The notes under the pieces: model-generated | What the model was told of the DNA's origin: nothing | Database searches by the model: none | What the model saw: only the letters and a program-made list of their open reading frames with translations | Shown here: piece after piece, positions 55,671 to 64,000 of the stretch | Position numbering within the stretch: the stretch's first letter is position 1 | Layout: each line of letters opens with the position of its first letter | Translations under genes and position numbers: made by a program | DNA from: Liolophura sinensis | Taxonomy: Eukaryota; Mollusca; Polyplacophora; Chitonida; Chitonidae | Assembly: GCF_032854445.1 (NCBI RefSeq) | Contig: NC_088301.1 | Location: 45,743,187 to 45,807,186 of the forward strand | DNA length: 64,000 nucleotides | Reading direction: 5' to 3'

Positions 55671-58435
55671 AATGGGAAACATAACGCACCCAAAACATGG
55701 CGGTCGAAATCGTCTTTACTGTAATACCTCACTGTTTGAGTAGATATGCTGTAGGAGAGCTCATATAGCAAAGAGGTACATGTAGTTCAATATTATGAAT
55801 GTGAAGAGGAATGTTCATTTGTGAATATGGCCCGTATTTATCAAACGTTTTAAGACTTAAGTCATTAATTGCAAGTCCTTAAAAAGCCAAACTCAGAACA
55901 GGAAAGAACTCAAATTGTGGTTAGCACATTGTTCTGCAGTAAAGATATCGGTGTACCAGTTTTAAACTTTTTAAAGCAAAACATTTTAATTCTAGCTGTA
56001 TTTGAATATTTGAGTTAGGTCTTAAGACATTTGATAAATACGGCCCTGGTGTCATCTTGTAACGAGCTTGTTTTGTTTAGCTCATGACTTGAAACTCTGA
56101 TTTTTTCCTTGTGTTACTGTATAGATGTAACAGCCAACAGACTATGTGAAAACCTTCCTTTTTGACAACGTAAATGTACCTTAAAATTCGTTTTATTTGT
56201 GACAGACGTATAGGGTAGAAAAGGAGACGCAATATTGGACCTAACACACGCACAATCCTAACCCACATCCTAACTGACTGAATAAATTTATCAATCTGAT
56301 GTGTCATATTTGTGCACTATATCTTACTTAAAATTCATAGGTCACTTATATGCATGATGTTATAAGTAACAGCAGAAGTCCATTACCTAGAAGTATGCAA
56401 CTTCTCTGTAACTAATCTCAATGGCACTTCACACTTCTCTAACACACTTTGTGACCCATTTGCACAGACATGTATTTTTCTTTCTCTATTGCGCATCAAA
56501 CGTTTGAGAAACGGTCGATGCATGATGGGTTCCAAAGGCGGTTGTGTTGAAAGAGATTTTAAAAGATTACGACAACGGACAGTTTTGTAAAAGGACAAGA
56601 ATGTCTTCGATACTAATTGTTTTACAGTTGCTAGGAAATATAAAAGTAGTCAATGGGTTCTTAAAGGAGGTCCCCAACGACTTTATTTCCACACTAAATG
56701 TTCTCTAGACAATATTTATACTATGTTTGTCTGTGAACTGCGTTAAAAAAAAACATTATCTTAGCTAGTTCTGTTTAAAAAAAGTTTGTTCAAAACTGGA
56801 CCTCCTCCCTGTCTTGTCGACCGCGGAGCCCTACCTGGATGAAGTCATACCAGTAACACCTGCCAAGACAATGTATTGAAACAGCAACCACTGTGTGCTT
56901 TTCCAGAATTAGCCATGGTATGATTATAATTACCCTTACGTGTATACCTCTTAATTAACACCCTGAAAATCATATAAGTAAGACAGTTTTGCAACAAATA
57001 TTTTGAGAGATACCGGAGTTTTTTTAGATCCTTGAAAATCGTGTACGAAAATCGTGCATAGCGACTGGGGGATACGATAACCGGTTTTCGCTGACATACA
57101 GGCCACTGTAGATGAAGCAAACGGGCTCCCGTCTGGTTTGTCTGCCACGAATTGGGCATCCATGGAATTATGGTAATACCTGTGGAGTATTTGGTGCGGT
57201 TTCACAGTCCAAAGTCTATAAATTTTTATAGCCAAGTCGAGCGGTACCGGCTGCGACACGAAGATTTATGCTGTCGGGTCAGCGGATTGTGAGTTGTAGT
57301 GACGAGCTAGAATCTGTCGCTCAACACCGGTCAAAGTAACAATCGCGCTAGTATTGTAGCCTGATGGACACTGTAGGGCAAAGGCTAGTGGCTCCCTACA
57401 CTTCGTGCCACAGCCTGCTGTTGCAAACAAGCCAGTAACTGTACCACTTCTGCATTTCGGTAGTAAAAATCCCGACTTCTTTTTTTTCATTTGGCATTTT
57501 AGGGGGGATATAAACCTCATCCTTCAGTCTTTTCTTTTATTATAGGTATGGTAGAATTAACAAGTCTCATACATGTACAACTACGATTGATTGAGTCCCC
57601 CGTAATCAAAGGGTGTTTACGATGAGATATCTGGTCCATATTTTCTGTCTGTGGCGTTTTTAGGCCAGGTATACAGGTATACGTAGCTTTACAGTATCCT
57701 GCGTTGTGTTACTGCAGTCGCAAGCCACACTAGGGTATGGAAAAATATTCTGTACGACGGGTTGGAAGGTGGATGTCACGTGACAATTCTTTCGTGTCTA
57801 AACAAAATGAACGCCCAATGTTAAAGCGTTGAGGAGAATGTCACTTTTGCCACCAGTAAGGCCTAGATGTACAAAATAACGTCACGAAAGCCCTGTAGAA
57901 ATACTAAGAGTATCTGGAAAGCTGACAATTATACAAATCCAACGGATACAAGATCGCTGATGGCGATCCTTTTTACAGAATCAAAATTATTTGTAAAAGT
58001 TTCAATGTTTTAGATCGATGTGGACCTAGAGGGACATTCTATATATATGCAGTTTGCAAGGCCCAGCATTGGAATTCTACTTTAACTGCATAGCAACAAT
58101 TGTCAGGGAAATCGTAGTTTTTAAATACGAAGTTTCGGTTTAGATTTGTGGCCAGTTCTTGTAGCAGCCGTTTACAATTAAATTTTTTAAGGTTCAAGTC
58201 ACAATTCCCACCCAAGATGTTGATATATTCTCCACCAGGTGGCGCAAGCTTCTACAGAAGACGTAACATGTGTACTACTGTGCCGTGGAGACTAGCTATA
58301 GGGAAGTTGCATTCTTCTAGGCAATGAACATCTGGTAACAGTGAGCTTATATACAGAGCTGCATATATAAGCCTTATACATAACCCATTTTCCTGCCTAC
58401 ACATGCGAATTGGTAGGAGTGTATGCCATATGTAT
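55671..58435. other. Intergenic DNA, no confident gene
   Basis: Contains minus-strand ORFs of 84-104 codons around 56845-57520. They lack family motifs and consistent splice signals, so they are not called. Confidence 0.4.
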
Positions 58436-58772
58436 ACTTGGGGGGTTTACGTCGCACTTGTGCCACTCATATGACGCAGAATACTTGTCTTCTTGTGGCA
58501 GGGCGCGTCCATACCGCCATAGTGCTACCATAGTCACTAAATATAATGCCGAAGACACCTGAAACCACAACCAACCAGGTCACATTATACTGACACGGGA
58601 GCGACCTGTCCAGTTTCCTTGCTCTAAACTCTCGGTACTGGACGCAACAGGTACCATTTTAAAAATCTTCGGTAAGGCCCCTACCCGGGTTTGGTTCGCC
58701 CAGGCCTCCCGGCTTTGATTTGGACGTCCTAACAACTAGGCCACGGAAAGGATTGGTAAGAAATGATTTGAT
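58436..58772 (-). mobile_element. tRNA-derived SINE (family 1), older copy
   Basis: The minus strand begins CCGTGGCCTAGTTGTTAGGA (A-box-like) with a B-box-like GGCGAACCAAACCCGGG. It passes through GGTTGGTTGTGGTTTCAGGT and ends with GAGTGGCACAAGTGCGACGT AAACC. The tail repeat run is lost. Confidence 0.7.
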
Positions 58773-61700
58773 GCCGTAAACTAATAATAATGAGGAAGTG
58801 TTGTTATATTGAGGACAAAAAGAAAATCAAATCTTGCAAAAGAAGTCCACTTCACACCTTTACCGGTATCTTCATCATGTATCCTTTACCCTCGGTAATT
58901 AGGCCTATAAAGGAAAAACGTTCATACCTTCATACAAGGACTAACGGGATATCGGCAGGAGTCCGAAGTGGGATGTATTACGTGATTTTAGCGATGATGG
59001 ATATTAGACTGGAGCGTCTACAGAACGACGTCACAATGGGTAGACCAAATACGTCACAGATGAAACTACAGAACGCAACATGTTTTGCGTCGCGCAACAA
59101 AAGACTTCACATTAGCGCCACCTTCGTGAGAGGAAAATTTGCCGGTACTTCATTATGATGCTTGTAGACCTTTTGTTTTTGATCTGTCACTTCTCCACTT
59201 CCGGACGAAGCGCCATATAGCTGCCTGTGCTTTTTAAATCGCTACAGCAACTCTGAGGCGTTTGTCAATCGTAAGTTCTCATGGCCTCGCGTACCAAGGA
59301 AAAGTTATTTTGAGGTTTTGCAGGAAACGGAGACGGTAGAGAACTGTAGGCCTACATCTAAGATTATTACGGACGCGTTTTCGGCCATCTAGCGGTGTGT
59401 TAACAGACTCAATCACCTCCATAATTCTCAGTCAAAATGGGTAACAGTGTTGTCACCATACGAACAGGTGCCGGTCCATGTGATCCTTCGCTATGTACGA
59501 TATGCTTGCCTTGGCAACACTTTGTCATGTTCTTAGAAATCTAATCCTCTATCTATATACATAGGCGTCGTCTAACTAACCTTTATGTATACCATAATAT
59601 ACAATCCCGCTGTTAAAACGGAACCTGAAAGATATATATACGGATATTTTTTGCGATTATATCAGTATATTATACATACATGTACCTTGTTTGACTCCAT
59701 GTGGAACTGATGACAAGGCGATAGAAAAAATACATGTAAGAGAAAACAACACTTGGTCAACCAAAGCAGTAACAGTATAAGATCTACCAGAGAAAACCTT
59801 CTATGTGTTTTCGTTTCCCCATTCTTATCAATTAAGTGAAGTTACGCAACCTTCTGTCCCCAGGACCTACACTTGACACCATATTCTGCGTTCAAAGTCT
59901 GCGTTCGGTTGTCCACAATATAGGAGAATAAAAACTTGAACTGCTATACTTTGCTTTTGATACAATGACCGAAAGATCTTGTGAAATTATAATCAGGTCC
60001 TAAGATCTGAGCATAGAACTTATCTCTAGCGGAAATGACATACTTTAATCCACAACCGAGATACACAAGACCTAAAACTGCTTTGCATCTTTCTCGGTAT
60101 CTAAACTGTGATCATCCTTTGCCTAGACGTAAAAACGGATAACTATATAAGTGAGATCACGTTAACGATTACTGATATGAAAACCTGATTTGATCTTACT
60201 TTTTACAACAGAGTGTAAAGTTAAGATTTTACTCCACTTTTGCCTGCTAGACCAAGTTTAAATAGGTCCAAAAACTGCAAACCTTCGTGATTTTTTAAAA
60301 TAATATTGAACTGAGATAAACAAATCCTTTGGACTGGGATTACACTCAAATTACATGCAAGATAGTGTGGATCATAATTTAGTTTCAGAACAGCAGCTGA
60401 AAATAATAAGTAGTCAATAAAGGTTGGAAAGTAAATAGAATCAATTAATGTATGCGAAAAGCTGTCCTTGAAATCAAAATAATTTGCTGGTCAATAGTTT
60501 TGAAGTGTTCGGCATGTACGGTACGATTCAACCTACAGACCACTGAGGTCAAGAGTTTGAACCCAGTACTTTCTGAAATGTTTATGTCTTCATACCAACT
60601 TTTTTCTCCCTTGAACATAAGAATCTCGGGGGGAAATTTCGACATGTGTAAATTTACTATCAGAGAGCTGCTTCCGTAGAAAGTTGAAGCCTTCATTAAT
60701 CTCAGTAACTAAATATAACAATATCTATACCTACTGAATGGTCTATTTTAAAGATATAGATATCAAAACTTTAACTACCCTGTCCATGTTAACTTTTAAC
60801 ACAGGATGTTAAAAATGTGACCAACTGGCTTATGTTAAAAGATAATATGTCAGAAATGTTACTGACGACAGACGGGCCGACCAACGATCTCTTGTTCAGA
60901 GCTGATTGTGACATTAATAAACTCTTCCGTCAATCTTTATTTCCCTTTCTTATCTGACTGTGAGGTCCTGTGCATACAAAAATATACACAGCAGGAGACA
61001 ATCAAGTCGTTTTGATCCATGAACAAAGAGAAAATGAAGGCCATTATTAGTGATGGTAAACGCGAGCAAGACGTGTGTCGCACAAGGTGAAATATCATCT
61101 GTGTCTTGCGGTGTAAAGTGAGCGAAGGGAGCGAACTATTCACTGTTTGGGGAATGAAGAGGCGCTCCAAGAAAGACGTGTAGAAGTGGCGCATAGATTT
61201 GCGCATTAGATAAGTTGTGAAAAAAATCACGTAACACATGAATAGTCAATGAGACATACATAGTTTAATCTCCTTATTAATATTTTATTCATATTTGTCA
61301 ACTTTACATCTCACTAGCATGATAAAATGAAAGCAGAGACCAATTTATTTGAGTATGTAGTTTACAAGCCTATACGGTACAACACACCAAAGACACCCAA
61401 CACCATATATAAACAATACTCTGGTTACACTAACACATTTACGATAGAGCAGTAAATCCATATACATGTAACGATTCACTGACCCTGATGTGATAATGGT
61501 TTACATTACATACCTCTAATAGCTATACAAGTTGAGATTTGATCAATTATTAATAAACGACCCCACGTTTACAATAAGACTGAGTTTTCAAAACATCAGC
61601 ACATAGCATGTTTCGTTGTCAACAGTATAATAAATGACAAACGTATACATTAAATCAGGTTTGATTTCTAAAAAATCGTTTACATGTATAACCACGTGTG

Positions 61701-62039
61701 TAAATCAAAATCGGTTGAGGCAAAGCCGAAAACAGATAATGAAATCATAGTATTTGTGAGATGAATGTAGTTTATCTTGCTTAAATATCTCAGTTGTGTC
61801 GAATTTATGTTGCTGATTTCAATTTGTCATTTCAGTTAAGGTTGAATGTTTTTTCAATAAAAACTTTTCAGGGGCTATTCCGTGTATGTTTTCATCAAGC
61901 TTCGTATATATACAGTACGTCCATTTCAATGTTGAAGACAGCCCTCTCGACAATACTATGTAATAATCTGATAAATGGGAAAGCATAGCAACAGTTCTAG
62001 TTGAGGCGTGCGTAAATACTGATATATGCATTATGGCGA
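58773..62039. other. Intergenic DNA, no gene seen
   Basis: The longest ORF (58790-59158, 122 codons) has no recognisable domain. No RNA gene or full transposon was found. The stretch may include the 3' UTR of the adenosine deaminase gene on the minus strand. Confidence 0.45.
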
Positions 62040-62289
62040 TTAGCATGGCTTCTGCACAAAACTGGACCACATATTTAGAGATAACAAACAGATGAGGAAT
62101 ATCAACGTCCGATGAAGGCCAAATGTCGCAGAGTCATTTGTGCCATTCCTGTTTGTCGGGTTTGATGTACTAGCAGGTTCTGTCACGTTTATCGTCACAT
62201 TGCCTACTGTGTTGTCGATGAATGTGTTCCACTTGACTTCCCAAACATCCAGTGCCATTTTCTTCTCCTCAGTGGACAGTGAGCTGTAC
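62040..62289 (-). CDS. ADA2: ADA2/ADGF last exon: helix plus extended tail
   Basis: Encodes [24 protein letters not shown] of the conserved end. Then comes the sequon-rich linker, a hydrophobic segment around [13 protein letters not shown], and the terminal QKPC. Confidence 0.88.
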
Positions 62290-63940
62290 CTGTGATACGT
62301 GATCAAATCAAATGTCGTGTAGACAGGGAGTATCTCTCAGCCTATGTGCCTTGAGGAATTGCAATAGATTCAGTGAATCATCAAAAACACATACATTTTC
62401 ATCCTAAGAAAGATCGAAGATTACAAAACTGAAAATATTGCAGGTCAAAATGTAATAGAAAATATATAATATAAGTTGTATGATATTAGAAAGTTTACTT
62501 TGTTTAGAATTTGAGAAATGTATTTCATAGCATTATTTCAAGATGTGTTCACGATGAAGCATGAAGCGTGCGAATATTCATACTCTAGTGAATTCCTCGC
62601 CATTTTCTTCAAGAAAGCAAGTCCAGTTTTTGCTCCTGTCAGCCCCATAAAGGCCTCGAAGAAGTCATATGACAGGCCTTTGGCTCCCCACATAGGCGGA
62701 TCGTCAGGGCTGATAACAATGGGATAATTCTGCGCCAGGAGGAAGCTCACCGGGTGGTTGCGCAAGTCCTTCACCAAGCCCAGCACCTGTCGTTCAATGT
62801 CAAGTGCACATAAACTGCAGTTTGTTGTATACGGAGATTTACTGCAGTGCTATGCAATTAGTGGTAGATTTACTAACAACGCTACGCTACAATATTGTCA
62901 TAATTCCATCAGTTCAATACAGAACATACGTTCAGAATTCATCTGTACTGACTTTTCATGATATTTATAATAATAGGCCTGCATTACGGTTGGAACTGAT
63001 AACTTATTAGGACGTCAATATATACTGGGATCTCATTCATTCACCTCAATAACCATAATTCTTAGAGGTTTTGTAACCTGTGCCATAAAGATATGCGGCT
63101 GGCAAAAAATTTATACTTAAGACATTAATATCAGTCTTGACTTGTAAACTTGTCAACTTCACCTACCTGATTTGATATAGGGTTAACTTCGATTGCTATG
63201 TCTCTCTTTTTGACCTCTTCCAATCCCCAAGGGTGTTTAGAAATCGCAAATCCATGTCCAAGTCTTTTAGTACCTAGCAAAATGGCGTCGATGATGTTTT
63301 CGTCAACGACAGTGCCCTGCCACACTGTTAGGAAAATGAACATTCATGTTACATATACGCACCAATGTGAGGGTAAGAAATTAGCGCATTTACCTTTGCG
63401 AAGTATGATGTTTTGTCACGAAATACAATTGTGGTGGAAATAAAACAAAATGGGGTATTACGAGAGCTGATCGGTTTACGTGCTTGATTTACTTCAGTGT
63501 TGTTTAACTCCTAGTTCACGCGATGTTCATTTATATCTTAGCGTTCAATGTTATGGATGGTGGAAAGGGGAGTGCCCTTATATGTCTTTTATACATAAGA
63601 CAAGAAAGTCTAAATCAACTGACAGTTTAATGCTTTTAACCATAATTACGAAAATGAACAGTATAGGTATAAAACGTGAATATTCAGTTTGATTCCTCCG
63701 TTTGTTTAGCACCAAATATAGCATGCCATTCACTTACCTGTTTCTCCTGCATGGAAGATGTATGGTAACGTAGAAGGATCATGTGCGTTCGGTGCTATCA
63801 GCTCATCCAGATAATATAACAGTGGTTTACCACGATCTTCCTGGCTGACAAGATCAAACCCGACGATGAAGTCTGGAAACCTTTGTCTGAACTGCGTAAC
63901 CTGCTTAATTAATGTCCGAATCACGCTATTGTTGAAATTC
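62040..63940 (-). CDS. ADA2: ADA2/ADGF-type adenosine deaminase, last four exons (partial)
   Basis: Extracellular adenosine deaminase-related growth factor: converts adenosine to inosine with a zinc ion. Exons in transcription order: 63940-63738, 63324-63167, 62786-62584, 62289-62040; GT..AG introns with matching phases. Visible motifs: [22 protein letters not shown] (His and catalytic Glu), [12 protein letters not shown] (catalytic His), [20 protein letters not shown] (metal and substrate Asp pair). The N-terminal PRB and receptor-binding region and the signal peptide would lie beyond the right edge. Unlike human ADA2, which stops soon after the last helix (WKKRWDKFI), this protein continues for about 55 residues with four N-glycosylation sequons (NVT twice, NGT, NDS) and a hydrophobic stretch [10 protein letters not shown] near the end, resembling a GPI-attachment or membrane tail. 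TAA stop at 62042-62040. Confidence 0.92.
62584..62786 (-). CDS. ADA2: ADA2/ADGF exon with Asp-Asp metal motif
   Basis: Encodes [40 protein letters not shown] and EAFMGLTG through ARNSLE. Both motif Asp residues are present. Confidence 0.93.
63167..63324 (-). CDS. ADA2: ADA2/ADGF exon with GHG motif
   Basis: Encodes [31 protein letters not shown] and [11 protein letters not shown]. The residue after HAGET is Val through a split codon; other ADGFs vary here. Confidence 0.92.
63738..63940 (-). CDS. ADA2: ADA2/ADGF exon with HAGET motif
   Basis: Encodes [36 protein letters not shown] and [10 protein letters not shown]. Acceptor TTTTCAG, donor GTAAGT, phase 1 at the end. Confidence 0.92.
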
Positions 63941-64000
63941 CTGAAAATAACGAAATACACCATCGTATAACATTTCACAGATTGCGTGGATTAAAAACAC

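Noticed and set aside
56845-57520. Minus-strand ORFs of 84-104 codons
   Set aside because: Overlapping frames without conserved motifs or consistent donor and acceptor sites.
58790-59158. 122-codon plus-strand ORF
   Set aside because: No family motif, no splice or promoter support; begins at the edge of a SINE.

Overview
This is a eukaryotic, animal window. Its genes are split into short exons with GT..AG introns, and the intergenic DNA is AT-rich and full of repeats. The repeat classes point to a lophotrochozoan, most likely a mollusc: tRNA-headed SINEs with a tail that reads roughly TCATATGAC..AACAATT..ACGTTAAA, a second SINE family containing CCACCATAATGCTGGC, and very frequent TACATGTA words. 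The species cannot be fixed from the sequence alone. No prokaryotic features, viral genes, rRNA genes or free-standing tRNA genes were seen.

Layout. Positions 1-8600 are non-coding repeat DNA, including a degenerate ~170-bp tandem repeat (about 1733-2230) and a 1.6-kb hAT-like transposon remnant bounded by a perfect 8-bp target-site duplication (6573-8207). Positions 8725-23038 (+) carry a complete novel-type protein kinase C of the delta/theta class. Its 16 coding exons join in frame to 690 aa: C2-like, pseudosubstrate, C1A, C1B, kinase, C-terminal tail. Positions 23039-34400 hold its probable 3' UTR, a cluster of SINE fragments (27.9-28.6 kb), a ~2-kb array of a 39-bp CpG-rich minisatellite (about 28.7-30.9 kb) and a microsatellite locus bounded by a 30-bp inverted repeat (31337-31588).

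Positions 34434-35765 (-) are one long uninterrupted ORF of 443 aa with HAD-like motifs and no assigned function. At 37190-37407 lies a MITE with ~40-bp inverted repeats and TTAA at both ends; a SINE follows at 37532-37901. Positions 39594-42937 (-) carry a divergent alpha-tubulin in seven exons; the exon holding only the start codon is missing and may lie at 51776, next to a CRE-containing promoter-like stretch. Positions 43-62 kb have no gene I can identify, but hold one small Cys-rich ORF behind a TATA box (45590-45775), a 14-copy array of a 66-bp minisatellite (53188-54092) and more SINE copies. Positions 62040-63940 (-) are the last four exons of an ADA2/ADGF-type extracellular adenosine deaminase that continues past the right edge; its C-terminus is an unusual N-glycosylation-rich stretch followed by a hydrophobic tail.

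The four genes have no evident common pathway: a lipid-regulated signalling kinase, a HAD-like protein, a cytoskeletal protein and an extracellular purine enzyme. The points most worth following are the HAD-like family, the Trp-to-Val change at the C1B toggle position of the PKC, the tailed adenosine deaminase and the two 3n-length minisatellites.
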